Positions 37,097-49,449 are shown, numbered from the stretch's first letter. The stretch: DNA of 64,000 nt from Anisus vortex (GCA_949126835.1 OX421506.1:31963378-32027377), one strand, 5' to 3'. A program made the numbers and translations. Notes: generated by a model from the sequence alone, not told the origin.

Positions 37097-38454
37097 CATT
37101 AAAGGGTATATACATAATATAATATAATATTTATAAATTGATACATACAGAAAAATGATCAGTTGAAATGTTCACAATTTTATAGGCAGTCTGTTCTTAT
37201 TGTTAATCCTTAAACTGACTGTCACACATCTTCAGGTTTCTAACCATAGTGAGGAATAGTCCTAATATATATAGAATTACAAATACAGTCTCAGTCCTCC
37301 TTCGCACTATTAATGGTACCAAACCATTGGACCAAAAGACTAAAGTCCACAATTAATAATTGTTAGCTTTTTAAAAATAAATAGTATTACTTTGTATAAT
37401 TATAAGAACAACGGTACTGGAAAAAAAAAACAATGACAAAAGTCTACTGTTATGATCAAGTACATTTTGTTAAAAAATTTAATTCATTCCAATCATTTCC
37501 CTTTTTTTTGTGTTTTATATTACCGTACCAGTGAAAATAAATTAGGCTTTAACTTTAACATGTGTCCTACTTAGGCTGTATGTCATTAAAATGTCATCAA
37601 TTTTTACAAAAGTTAGACAGGAGTTGATTTTTAGAGTTTTAGAATATCATGTTAATAAAAATGTCAACCAGCAATGAACCATAGAAGGGAAAAAAAAAAG
37701 ATCCTCAACTGTATGCAAAATCAACGAGTTATTTTTAGCATTGAAATTAAAATGTAATAAAAACAAAAAACAAACTTATTGCATATTTGTGCAGCCAAGC
37801 TATTGAAGGAAACAGCCATTCACTGTAAGCTTAAACAGCTTTTCTGGCACAGGGTGAGACAACATAGTGTAAAAAAACAAAACATTAAGAAAAAACTTAT
37901 CAGCAAATTTAAGTTTAAAAAAAAAAATTTAAATAAATCAAAACAACTTTTTCGTGACAAATATTATTTAAGGGAGACAAACAAAAATTACTTTAAAAAT
38001 GAAAGATTCATTTTGTTCAATATGAAATTTATACATTCATGAGTATTAAAATGAGGGGAAGCAATTCATTTAGGTTCAACAAATAAGAAAACATTCTTAA
38101 AAACAACAATTGTAGGTTTTTTTTAAATAAAAAATGCTAGCACTCAATGAATTGTGTTCAAAGTAATCCATTTTAAATTGTTCAATTCCATCTCACTCAA
38201 CAGGTTACTGCATATATAGATAGACAGAACATAATATTATATAGTACTTGGCCTTTTATTGCTCATAAATATATGCACTAAAAACAAAATAGCTGTTTAT
38301 GGTATTGATAAGCTTCCCACACAGTTTGAATCTCGACTGTATACTTTACCTATATTTATGTTTGATAATCAATGGCCGTACTTCATTAACTTTTGTTTTT
38401 TTACTGACCCCCAGGCAAATAAAATAAATACATGAATTAAATACAGAAGTTTAC

Positions 38455-38592
38455 ACACATTCCTTCTACTTTTAGATAGGTCATTAGGTCCACTAGGCCC
38501 AAAACTAGGTATTGGTCGTCGGCAGGGCTAGAACCTGGGGACGTTTTGTTGATAGTACGATGAACTAACCGCAGGACCAGCCGACCTCACAT
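38455..38592 (-). repeat. copy of the second tRNA-SINE family
   Basis: GATGAACTAACCGCAGG and ACCAGCCGAC, with GGGCTAGAACCTGG upstream, match the 25160-25340 copy. Confidence 0.65.
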
Positions 38593-39563
38593 ATCTTATT
38601 GCTGATAATCATGGAGCTGGGCTTAGGGCCTTGGTAAATTTTAATCTGGCCACAATTTGGGAACACTTGCTCTAGCCAATATATAAATATATTTTTAAAA
38701 ACTTTACTGAATGCTTTATTTTAGTTGGGAGACAAGAGAATGAAAAAACAACTTCTTTGCATGTTTTTTTCAACAGTCATTCCATTAAAGTTTGCATGTT
38801 TTGCCCCGATGAAATACCGAACATTTTAATCAAGACAACTGCAGGACATTACAAACTGATTTACATCGACCTCCTAAAGGTGCAATTTAATTGGTCATTC
38901 ATACAGTCTCTATATATAATGCAGTATCCCATTTAAAAAAACAAAACAAACAATGAACACACATGAATTCAGTCACAAAACCTGTAATAATGAAATCATC
39001 TCTACAGTTTAAAAAATCCACAGCCATCCGGACATTCGTATACAGTCTCATCATCTTATTTCAATCAAATACCGGTAACCGATCAGTCAACAAGCAAACA
39101 AAAAATAAGGTATGTACCTTAGAAATGCACTTGACGTCTGAATCAAGCCGTAAACAGACAAAAAAAAAGGGAGGTTTTTGATTTTCTCAGTAAATTATTA
39201 CAGCCATCTACAGGTCAACATGATATATTTATAATTCAAGAAGATAAAGTGATTCACCACGCCCAAATAAAAACATTGGCAAAATCATTACAGCAAAGAA
39301 AAAAAAGAAATTTACTGGCGTCAATGAATGTAATGCTGATGGCCTGAACAAGGGTCGGGGCTGATGCAGGCTCTCAGAGCCCGTAAGTGGCTCTTCATTG
39401 AGACAATTGCAGATCACAATTAAGTTTTTTATGTTCATAAGTTATTTTATATTGGTTTTTACTAAATCTTGTTAAATTGACTAGGTAAGTAAGTATAACA
39501 TTAATAAAGTCAGACTCATTTACCTGGATAGTTGTTCTCTACTTCAATGAGTTAATGAAGTGT

Positions 39564-39660
39564 ACAGTGGTACCTCGGGTTACGAACTTAGTTTGTTCCT
39601 GAACTCGGTTCGTAACCTGAGGCGTTCATAACACAAGGTCCTACTGTACACGTTTTTTTT
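39564..39660. mobile_element. mariner-like terminal fragment
   Basis: AGTGGTACCTCGGGTTACGA followed by AACTTAGTTTGTTCC resembles the ends of widespread mariner-type MITEs, with a reverse match GTTCGTAACCTGAG close by. Family recall only; the other end is not seen. Confidence 0.4.
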
Positions 39661-40733
39661 TAAATAATATACTTTTCATTTATAAATTTAAAAAAAAAAT
39701 AATTTTGATATTAAAAGTTTGAAATAATAAAAAAATTTGGGAATAACCATTTTGAATTTTCCTTCTGATCATAATATTTTTTAATGTGTGTACTTAATCT
39801 TTAGTAGAACATTGACATAAATTCAATTTAATTTAGTCTCGACTTCCTGCATATTCCTGTATGTAACAGGCGTGCGGCTCTATGTAATGAAATGAAAAAC
39901 TGGAATGCGGCTCTCAATGACTACATACCCACCCTATGATTTAAACTAAAAAATACCGACAGTTCAATATATTCAACGTTAGGAATCAATCAGAATTGTT
40001 ACCTTGTAGTTTATTTTAATTTAAACTTTAAAAGATTTGTCTGTTGCTATCAATGGTTCTCAGAATTACATAATACATGTTGCTTTTGTCTAAGATATTA
40101 CATGAAAAAAAATTTTTTTTCCCCAACAAACTGTGAGATGTTTTTTTAAAAGAAGGAGTTTGCCTTTTTCTGGTGTTATAGGCGAAGGAAGCTTCTAATG
40201 ACAATATGAGACAGGAGGATAACTATATGTCTTTTATTGTGTGAAGTAGTACTAGGTATAAACAGTCCCACACTCAAAACATTTTTTTTATTTAACCCCC
40301 CCCCCATCTTACGCTTTTCTATGATATCAAAAAGAGAAATCCATTTCAATAGGTTTGCCAGATATTATCCAACTAATTTGCAACTAAAAAAAAATATCAT
40401 TCTGATTAGAAGAGCAATATTGTAAAATAAAATATACCATGATAATAATAATCATAAAGTATAAATGTCTGAACTTAATGACCCAATGAGCTACACAAAC
40501 AGTAATAGGCAAACAAAAATATTTGCTACTGGCAAGAACCTTTGAAAAATGTTAGTAATTAAAGCTTTTATATAATAGAGGTGAGCGTTGATCCAATCTC
40601 TTGACTGATCAGTATAAATAAGAAGACTAAAAAGAACTCTTTATAATTTTAGTACACGAGTGTGCAGACAGATATTTACAACTTTGTACAGACAGACATT
40701 ACAATAATTGTGTACAAACAGACATTTACTGCA

Positions 40734-43700
40734 CTAGCACTTGCATCCCGATGATTTGGTTTCCTCTTCATTCGTCAAGCGTACTCCTTGAATGGAACTG
40801 GCGGGAGACTTCAGGAGAAGTTTATGTGCTAGAAGAGAGAGAGAGAGTAATACAAAATAACTTATCTTAGACATTACAGACGCTCCTTTTATAAAGAAGA
40901 TTATTGCGTACAATGCTCATCCGTGGTCCGAGTCTAGTCTTGCATTTTTTGTTTTAAATGATGTTAAGTTACTGGTTTGTTCAGGCAACCCATTCCATGC
41001 CCGAATGCCACTCTGGAAGAAAGATTACTTATATGCATTTGTTCTCGCATGACTGAAAAGGAAAGTGTTTTTGTCTTTATCTGAGCTTTGCAAATGTATC
41101 ATCTAAATATAAATAGATTATATAGGGAGAGTAAAGAAATTTTAAAGAAGTAAAGATATCAGTTTTGCCAGTACTTTAATGAATGGTCTGAACAAGACTT
41201 TTTCTAAAGAGAGAAAGATTACTCTCTCAGGGCCCAGAGAATTAGCGCTGACAAATTCCTCATAAAGGACCATAACAAACGGATAACAGACTTGTCCAAT
41301 TTCAGCACCTGTACGCTAGGGCAGCATTGCGGCTCAGACTCAACCATCTTTTCTGTTTTGTGATGAACAATTATACAGTTTAATTTACGCACTTGCCAAA
41401 GTTTTTAAATCCACCACTGGAAGCCCTTTAACATTAAATATTTTATAAGCTCTATGCATCTAGTACTAGCTATTCCTGAAAGTTGTTTAATATACATTTA
41501 TTTTAAATATGTATTAATACACATATTATATCTATATAAATATTAAGTAGACTGTGTGTGTAGTCTGATTCCCATTGGTTGATTTAAAGACCCGCAACTT
41601 TATTGAGTTATATTTGACTTTTGCGATTTTGTTTCCTACATGTGACCTCCCTAGCAAAGTGGTTAGTCCCCCAACTGACACACCAATGACCTAAATTCAC
41701 TTCCCCGCTGATAAATTTTAAAATTTTCTTTAAATAAAAAGACCTTGCTTTATGTAATTGTTTCCCCCAGGCAACGCAGGGTAATTTAGCTAGTATAAAT
41801 ATAAGTATGTAAGTAACTTTGATATCATTTGTTGTTACATATATAAAGCCCATGTAACACGGGAGGAGTAGGACAACAATCAGGGTCTTGTGCTTACCAA
41901 TCATCAGAAACATCTCATTGATAGCCAGTCCCGTCCTGGCCGAGGCTTCTGCAAAAATGAGCCCATTCTCTTCAGCAAAGGCTCTGGCTTCCTAGATAAC
42001 ATTGAGCAAAAGAGACACATTTTTAAAACATTTTGTGTGCAGGACAAATATTACAGTTTTTAAAATCAAGCAAAATACAAGCAGTTATAAGCAATTTAAG
42101 TTATTCTCAGACTAAGTAAAGTACCCTTTGGACCAAACTGATCATAGGGCTGGTGAAGCAGCGTTCACCAGTTTCTGTGGCCACGGCATACTAGGGGATG
42201 TGTGGCCAGCACAATGCCCAACCGCCTGTTACTTTACACCAACTAGTGTCAGGTACTTATCAGAGATGGGTAGAATCAGAGACACCCTCAAGTCCCGGGA
42301 AAAGAATCCTAGCCTGCACCAGGGTTCGAGCCCAGATCCTTCGGATTGCAAGTCAAATGCGCTACCGCTCAACCACCTTGGCCTAAGTTAGCCCAAATAG
42401 TGGTAATGAATCATCAAAAGAAAAAAATAAAACAAACCAAGACTGTATAGAACATGTCAATGTCCTGAAGGACAAACATTTTTTATTTCTCACAGTAACT
42501 TTCTTTTCCTCGTCTTGTTGTTGTTATAAGTTATGTTAAATAAGACTAAATAAAATACCCTAATTTTTGTTACAGACTTTTTCCTCAAAGGGATGCCTGA
42601 TAACATAACTATTGCAATAATTTTAAGGGCTTCGCCAAAATCTAAGTAGAATGGCTAAGATTTTAGGCAACAACTTTAATTTGTTTCTCATTCCACTCCT
42701 TCCCTATTTTTAAATGAGAAAGACTAATTGAAACTAACAACATTTTTATACCAGTAATATAAATGCTCACGGTAAAGTCCTAAAGATTTTATATTCTTTT
42801 TTTTTTTATTGAAATATATCTCATTTAATCTTGAATATATTTTATCTGAAAAAAATCTTTTATTAAAAGAGTTCAATCTAACGAAATTGTTAGAGGAAAA
42901 ACAACAGGAATGACTCATACATGTTTGTCAACATAAATGAAGTGAATTTTTTTCTTTTTTAGTTATCCTATTTAGCCATGCCTGGTAGTGCTAAATAAAT
43001 CAGCTCAATTTTATTTCGTACCTCAGTTGGCACAGCTCTGTGCTCTGCGGCAAGGTCTGCCTTGTTACCCGCTAGAACAATGATGATGTTGCCAGTTGCC
43101 TGCTGCCGAAGTTCCTTCACCCACGTCACGGCACGATTGAATGTGTTCTGAAAAGTATGAACAAAATACTGAAGCGCAGTCATAATTTTAGGACTGTGCA
43201 ATTATGTTTTAAGGCACAGAGCAATGATATTTTTAAGGCACAGTTCAATGTTATTTTTAGATAAGTAAAATATTTTAGGCAAGGTGCAGTATTTTAGGTA
43301 TAGTACAATACTTTAAGCACAGTGCAATACTATTTTAAGACAAGTGCACACTACCACTAACTGCATTATTGATATGGCACATCATAACTTGCTGTTTATT
43401 GATATGGCACATTATCACTTCCTAGTGATATAGCACACTTTCTTTCTTTTTTGCATTTTAATAGGCACACTAACAATTACTGCATTATTGACATGGCACA
43501 CTATCAATTACTACATTATTGACATAGCACACTGTCACTTACTGCGTTATTGATATCGTACACAACCACTGCTGCCTGTGCTCCCCTGTAGTACATGGGT
43601 GCCAAGCTGTGATACCTCTCCTGGCCAGCTGTGTCCCAGATGTCCAGCTTCAAACTCTGACCTTGTGTCTGCACTGTCTGGGTCAGAAAGGCAGCTTTGG

Positions 43701-44415
43701 AAAACATTATAAGGATATTCAGTTATAGTAGTTTGCTTTGCAAAAAACAAACAATGATATAAATCTGATAAAGTAATCTGATCTTATATGTAACATGTGC
43801 TCTTTCTAAACTAGTAAACAGAAGACTATTTCTTTCTCTATAGTTTATTCTTTTATATCTAGTGAAATATACCATTCTTATACAATCTCTCTGTCTCTCT
43901 CTCTCTATATATATATATATATACTTTTATAGCGTATAATTAAAACTAACCTATAATATAGGCCTACATTCAATGTTTAACTAAATAACACGCGTTACGT
44001 TGTACCACCAGATAGTGATTGTAGTTTTATGGGGTGCTTATATAAATTGTTTCTGTGGATTTATTTCTCCCCAATGACACCTGCTAATTGTGATGTCATT
44101 AGTGGCCACTGAGACCATTTTTATGTCAGCTTGACTGGCTCCAAGGATCGATACTATGTTTGGTAAATAAATTGCCCCTCTTATTGCCTCCAACTATTTA
44201 CTTTTAACAATTAACAAAGGAAAGGTTTAAGGTTTAAAGTTCTAACCTCCAACTGTAGCCTCACTGTGCTCTGGAAACTGGCCTCGGACAAAGCGCAAGG
44301 CAATGCTGGATTTACCCACGCCCTGGTCACCAAGTAGAACCAACTTGGCCTGCTGCACGCGCTGTCCGCCCACAGGAGCAGAACGAGGACCCGTGTTGCG
44401 TCGGGCAGTGCTCAT
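40734..44415 (-). CDS. Rab5-like small GTPase, five coding exons
   Basis: Rab5-type GTPases control early endosome fusion and traffic. Minus-strand exons 44415-44247, 43694-43543, 43147-43022, 41991-41898 and 40828-40734 have consensus splice sites and consistent phases, giving 211 aa. G motifs: P-loop GDQGVGKSS (29-37), switch I T54 in [12 protein letters not shown] (Rab5-like), [19 protein letters not shown] (76-94, Q81 is the catalytic Gln), NKAD (135-138) and SA (166-167). The interswitch and switch II are almost those of Rab5. The protein ends in CKC, a double-cysteine geranylgeranylation motif unlike the CCSN-type end of vertebrate Rab5. The start is the ATG of MSTARR; the exon opens at an acceptor at 44516, so an upstream 5'UTR exon is expected. 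An LTR element lies 2.2 kb upstream. Rab22, Rab31 or Rab17-like placement is possible; subfamily identity needs a tree. Confidence 0.9.
40858..41085 (-). repeat. LINE 3'-end fragment in the last Rab intron
   Basis: The clearest copy of this family. The minus strand reads [31 protein letters not shown] and later AIIFFIKGA near CTTATCTTA, giving a plausible LINE ORF2 end and tail. Confidence 0.7.
42118..42388 (-). repeat. full-length tRNA-derived SINE in a Rab intron
   Basis: The tRNA-like head is on the minus strand at about 42385-42310, with box A-like TGGTTGAGCGG and box B-like GGCTCGAACCC. The body runs through GTGTGGCCAGCACAATG and GGTGAAGCAGCGTTCACC. It gives the best view of the window's main SINE family, about 270 bases. 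Rab intron 3 carries it in the host gene's sense direction. Confidence 0.85.
43330..43560 (-). repeat. ~31-bp degenerate array derived from the Rab exon 2 donor
   Basis: On the minus strand, exon 2 ends ATCAATAACGCA with the intron opening GTAAGTGACAGTGTGC. Downstream units repeat this arrangement: TCAATAATGTAGTAATTG, TCAATAATGCAGTAATTG and TCAATAATGCAGTTAGTGG, each followed by AGTGTGC. About six copies are recognisable. Confidence 0.7.
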
Positions 44416-45163
44416 GTTAACCAAATCGTTTGAATTGACGCCCAGCAAAATTGTATGCCTGAGACGCTACCCACTAGCTTTGTATGTAATATGTGTCAAA
44501 TTCTACCAACTCAATCCTAGAAATAAAACAAAATAATGTGATTACATTAGATAAACAGTAAAAATATTTTATAAGCTTTTTAAACTGAAAACATGAACAC
44601 AAAAAGTTTTAGTTTAAAAAAAAACCCAATAAAATGAAAATTTTAAAAATTTTAAGTAAGAAGAAAGAAAAACTCTGCCATGGCTTTATTGCACAGTGAA
44701 ATTTGATGTATGAATAAAGACTTCTGAGGCACACTTGATGGACACACAATTCCTTAGCATAATGTTAATAAGGCTGTTTCACTAGTAATATAAACCAAAA
44801 TGATGATGGAGGGATACCAAACTTTATTCACTACAAATATCTTATTAAATAAAATTGCTTCTTGTAAAACAACATTAAAGTAAAACTACTCATATGAATA
44901 GCTCACAGTATGTCCTCTTATAGCCATTAGATGAGGTGATAACCCACAAGCCTCACACATTTAAACACATTGTAAGTCTAAGTTGTGAAGTAAACATGTC
45001 ACTGATACAGAGTCAAACAGGCAAACTATTTGAACAAACAAGATATCAGTGGCAAGTGGTGTGCCAAGGGCATTCACTCCCAAGCCAGGGCAAGAGGAGC
45101 AGATGTACTGTCACTTATTTTTGTTTTGATAAGATGATTTTTATGCTTAAGGTGCTCCTAGCT

Positions 45164-45185
45164 GGGGGGGGGGGGGGGGGGGGGG
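45164..45185 (+). repeat. G22 homopolymer
   Basis: Twenty-two consecutive G, upstream of the Rab gene. Length in assemblies is unreliable. Confidence 0.9.
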
Positions 45186-45664
45186 CAGTATATGATGGTG
45201 AATAGCCAATGAAGAAATGGGAAATTTGATTTCACTTATGAAAATATAATACATTTGTAGGCGGTACTTCCCAATTTCAGTTTACTAGAGAAGAATAGTA
45301 ATGTGCTGGTATTGAGAATCACAATAAAAAAATAAGAAAAAAATCAGCAATAAAAAGAGAATAAAAAATTCTGGGTTTAGATGGGAGTAAAGAAAACTGA
45401 TGCTGGGCTTAGGGCACAGGCAACTTGTTGACGCTATGACATTTTCTTCCACCCCCCCTATATTTATATCTTTAAAAAAGTGTTGGTTTAAAAACTTCAG
45501 CAAAGTGAACATTGAAACAGGTCAAAGTAAATGCTGTAAGAAATACAGTGTCAATGTAACATGTTTAAAAAAGGTCATTTTGAAATTAAACAGTGCTTGC
45601 AGCAAGCTCTCTTGAAAATCTAAGGTTGTAAAAAAAAAATGACAAACAAACTTTTTAAAAGGTT

Positions 45665-45955
45665 TTCTTATATGTTACAGTCGATCCTTAAATACAGAAG
45701 ATTACTGCAGCCTACACTTATATATGTGGTATGAGTCCACTCTTGTATTTGGAATAGTGTGTTAAATGATGTTAGGTTTTTGGTTTTCCAGATTTGTTCA
45801 GGCACACATTCCATGCCCGGATGCCACTCGGAAAGAAAGAGAAGTTATATTGGTTTGTTTATGCATATTTGGAATTTAAAAAAGTGTTTCTACCCTTATG
45901 CTTTATCTTATACGTTACAGATGCTCCTTCTATAAAGAAGATTATTGCATTATGA
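45665..45955 (-). repeat. LINE 3'-end fragments, two overlapping copies
   Basis: TGTTACAGTCGATCCTT, GGCACACATTCCATGCCC and CGGAAAGAAAGAG, then a second start GTTACAGATGCTCCTTC at 45914. Confidence 0.6.
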
Positions 45956-46657
45956 GTAATAGATTGTTGTTGTGATGTATTTTTAAGTGAGCATTTAATG
46001 ATTGCATTAAAATTTGCATACTATCTTTGACAGCAATTATGATTGTAAAGTGAAGAGAATTATATTTAAGCTTTAGAAAGTTCATGTGCATATTGACAAG
46101 TCTTAACGTGTATGCATGCATAAAAGGTCGACAAATAAAAAACATTCCCGGTCGAATTCAATCATTTGTTTCGAAACATGTCTGTGTGCTACTTTACTGG
46201 TTGTACTCAAATTTGTTGGGGATTAAAATGTATTTCATTTCCAAAAGATGTTTACAAAACAAAACAATGTATTGTGAAAGTCAGAAGTGAAAAATCACCT
46301 TTTTAAAATATCAAACTTATTGCTAAATGCAAAGGAATTTTTGTTTTTCGTTTTTATGAATTTACGCATTATGTTTTTCAATAACCAAGAAAACGCAACT
46401 CTTGACTCATTTATTTTGTAAACAAAAAATATTTAACTTCACGCGACTAACAATTGAGTATTAGTTATCGCCTACTCACTTTTGATGTTAAAAACGGATT
46501 CCTCATAACTAATATTGTATCCTTTGTATAATTCTAAAAGACTAGATGCTTTTTTGTTTATTAGCTTAAAAATAGAACAGGAAGTTCACGAACATATGGG
46601 TTCAAAAGTTCACGCCTCATTAAGACTTGTCAATAGCTGTCAAATAAGTATACATAG

Positions 46658-47240
46658 TGTTACAAAAGTTTTATTTCCATAATTATATTGGTTCTATTAT
46701 TATTAACTAAAGTTAAAAAGAAATAATCTTAAACCCGAAATGTTTCCGTGTTAGGAATAAAACATGTATATGTCTAGACACTACGTCATAGCATTAAAAA
46801 TACGGTTGAATACGTTAGTTTAGTTCTAGTTTGGGCGCTAATGTGTGAGGACTGTTTTTGACCACTTTCTTAAAGATAGGATTACGGCTCAGTACGATAT
46901 AGAAGAATCTCAACTGATTAAGTTTCATCATATAATACTGGTACATATGTTCTGTGTTACTGTTATATTTTATCATCTCAACTTGTTGGAATAAAATTGT
47001 GTTCAATTTCAAACAGGATTGTGGATTTCCTATATATTAAGGTACAGTTTATCTAAATCACTTTATACACAAAGATTCACATCGCAACGAGTAAAATAAA
47101 CATCAAATCTAATTGAATAACATCAATACAAATTCTTATACAACCTTGTGAGATCCAAGATGGATATGAATCAAAAGAATATATAATAATACATTACTAA
47201 AAATATCATCTAACGTCAGTAGCTGATTTCGCACGTGACA
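46658..47240 (+). repeat. 5' LTR
   Basis: 583 bases, TG...CA ends. By eye it is identical to the 3' LTR except for a ~14-base deletion and a 1-base deletion near 46800-46815. Confidence 0.92.
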
Positions 47241-47246
47241 AAAGAT

Positions 47247-47264
47247 TGGGGGCTCGAGTCCTGG
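47247..47264 (+). promoter_or_regulatory. tRNA primer binding site of the LTR element
   Basis: TGGGGGCTCGAGTCC begins six bases after the 5' LTR. TGG plus a T-arm-like GAGTCC complements the 3' end of a tRNA ending in CCA. The specific tRNA cannot be named without a search. Confidence 0.65.
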
Positions 47265-47520
47265 ATCTAAAGTTTGTATGTATAAGAAATTGAGAATATA
47301 CAACTGTTTTAGTGAAAACGATTTACAACAAATATTTATTCAAATTCTGTCTACGTGGGAGGCACTGTCTGTGTTCGGACATACTGTTTTCAGCTTTGTA
47401 CACAACCATCCTTAAAATTTATCTTCTACAAATTAACAGTGGTGTAAAAATATTTCAAAGGACTTTATGAAAGGTAAAGTTGAAATTTTTTATCTTCTAT
47501 TTACGTCATTAATATAAAAC

Positions 47521-49368
47521 ATGGCGGAAGCTAATCTTACGTTGGAGCAATTGAATATTTTTGCTATCACGTCAGAACAGTTAAATAGCATGTCACTAAC
47601 CCAGTTAAAAGAGATGGCAAACTCTCTGGGAATAGACATTACTGAAGTTACACCAGTAAGGAGTAAATTGATTCAAGATATTAAGGACTGTTTGAAAAGA
47701 CACGGTAGAATGCTTGAAGAAAATACTATGAATAATGAAGAATCAGTGGTTCTCAATGTATCAGAAACCCTGAAAACAGACATAGATAACCATGAATTTA
47801 AAATGAATGTAAATGAACTAAGTGCGGACATGAAATTCCAGTTAGAAATGAAGAAGTTAGAATTACAATTGGAAGGTAAAAGAATAGAAGTACAATTAGA
47901 GGGTAAAAGAATAGAAGTACAATTGAAAGAGAAAGAATTGGAAAAAGAAAGAATCGCTAGTAATGAAAGGATTGAATTAGCAAAGTCTCGTTCATCAACT
48001 CATACGATTCAGGAAACAAATAATGTAGAACTATATAAGTTTAAAAAGCATGTCCCAAGCATGGAGAACATAGAGATTGATGAGTTCTTTATGGTCTTCG
48101 AAAGAAACTCGATCGATTATAAATTTCCTGAAGATAAGAAAGCAGTACTTTTACGTTCAGCTCTAACAAAAGGCAAGGCTCTAGATGTTGTATTGAATTT
48201 GACTCCAGAGGAATGCAATGATTATGAACTAATAAAGAGCAGAGTACTATTGAGTTATGTTCTAACTCCAGAAAAGTATCGAAAGTTATATCGTGAGTAC
48301 AAGAAGGAACCAGAAGTTTCACATGTTGATTTCCTGAGATTAGAGAAAAAGTATTTTGATCGATGGTTACGTTCTAAGAATGTGAATAAAGATTATGAAA
48401 AACTCTATAATCTCATACTGATGGAGGATTTTACTGAGAAGATTCGCACTGATATAAAAGTTCATTTGGCTGATCGTGGTATTGAAATAGCAGAACAAGC
48501 AGCAGTAAAAGCCGATGAATACGTCATTATTCACCCGCATAGCCATTATGTTCAAAATGACAGAACAAGTTTGAGGACTCAAAACAGTAATACAGAGAGG
48601 AAGTTAAGATCGACAGAGGATAAAAGTAAACAAAAAGCCGATAAACAAGAGAATTCAAGTTTTGTACAAAAGAGAATTACCTGTACATTTTGTAAGAAAG
48701 ATGGACATATCAAAGAGAATTGTTGGAGTCTACATAAAGAGCAAAGACCCATTAAAAACAAGAACAACGTGGTTTTATCACACATCGCCGTACAAACTGA
48801 AACTCACATAAATAAAACTGCCCACAAAAGAATTAAAGCTGAAAGAGAGACATCTGATGTTAGTCATGAGGAGATGGCAAAACACGCATGTCCAAGTTGC
48901 TCAAAGTCGGAAAAAGTCTTTGAAATGAAGACCGAGGCTATGTCTAGTTTCAACTCCAAAGGGAGTGTGACAGATGAACAATCAGTAAATAAAACGTTTA
49001 CTTATGGAGGCAGTAGTGTAGCAAGAAACTCAGTAGGCAGAGAACTACCCGAGTGCATGCTATCGGATGTTAGCGAGGGCTATGTGTCACCTATAGATAA
49101 TCAAGCTAGAGAACGGAAGATTAAAATTCTACGTGACTCCGGTGCTGATATATCTCTACTGTTGAAGAATACTGTACCAACGTCGAAATTGACTCATACA
49201 GGCCAGTATGCCTTAATCAGTACTATGGCTGGAACACTTACGGCACCGTTACATCGTATACAGTTGAAGAGTAATTACTTCACTGGATCTGTTATTGTTG
49301 GGATAGTGAAGAAATTTCCCTACAGAGGCATTTCATTACTTTTAGGAAGTGACATTGCCAAAAATTAG
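47521..49368 (+). CDS. gag-protease polyprotein of the LTR element
   Basis: 615 aa from ATG. Residues 24-58 resemble a SAP-like LTQLKEMANSLGI motif, 105-155 are a charged coiled coil with a repeated EGKRIEVQL heptad-like unit, and about 165-345 form a SCAN/Gag-like helical region. A CCHC zinc knuckle follows (C388, C391, H396, C401), then an aspartic protease with DSGA at 539-542 and a following LLLGSD. The ORF ends in TAG at 49366-49368. The next codons stay open in the same frame into the integrase ORF, so the TAG is either a readthrough site or a single nonsense change. No frameshift or other stop is seen in gag. Confidence 0.88.
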   Translation: MAEANLTLEQLNIFAITSEQLNSMSLTQLKEMANSLGIDITEVTPVRSKLIQDIKDCLKRHGRMLEENTMNNEESVVLNVSETLKTDIDNHEFKMNVNELSADMKFQLEMKKLELQLEGKRIEVQLEGKRIEVQLKEKELEKERIASNERIELAKSRSSTHTIQETNNVELYKFKKHVPSMENIEIDEFFMVFERNSIDYKFPEDKKAVLLRSALTKGKALDVVLNLTPEECNDYELIKSRVLLSYVLTPEKYRKLYREYKKEPEVSHVDFLRLEKKYFDRWLRSKNVNKDYEKLYNLILMEDFTEKIRTDIKVHLADRGIEIAEQAAVKADEYVIIHPHSHYVQNDRTSLRTQNSNTERKLRSTEDKSKQKADKQENSSFVQKRITCTFCKKDGHIKENCWSLHKEQRPIKNKNNVVLSHIAVQTETHINKTAHKRIKAERETSDVSHEEMAKHACPSCSKSEKVFEMKTEAMSSFNSKGSVTDEQSVNKTFTYGGSSVARNSVGRELPECMLSDVSEGYVSPIDNQARERKIKILRDSGADISLLLKNTVPTSKLTHTGQYALISTMAGTLTAPLHRIQLKSNYFTGSVIVGIVKKFPYRGISLLLGSDIAKN

Positions 49369-49449
49369 GTACATCCTGTACTTAAAGAACCCAAAGACTC
49401 TGTTCAGTGTAAGAATACTGAAAATTCAGTATGTGTTATCACCAGAGCT

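Larger units (their letters stand above)
33965..40733 (-). other. region downstream of the Rab stop, possible long 3'UTR or intergenic
   Basis: No coding exon seen. On the minus strand an AATAAA at 33970-33965 is followed by TTGTACTGTTGTTG, a plausible poly(A) site; nearer AATAAA signals also exist. Holds tandem arrays, a hAT MITE and a SINE listed separately. Confidence 0.3.
44517..46653. other. region upstream of Rab exon 1 coding part
   Basis: Should contain the 5'UTR intron of the Rab gene, since an acceptor lies at 44516. LINE tails and G22 are present; the first exon was not identified. Confidence 0.4.

Noticed and set aside
42310..42388. tRNA gene
   Set aside because: Box A and B are present, but the sequence runs on into a repeated SINE body found at many loci.
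46815..47012. 65-codon frame found identically at 52091-52288
   Set aside because: Both copies are antisense readings of the LTRs, so the identity reflects the repeat.
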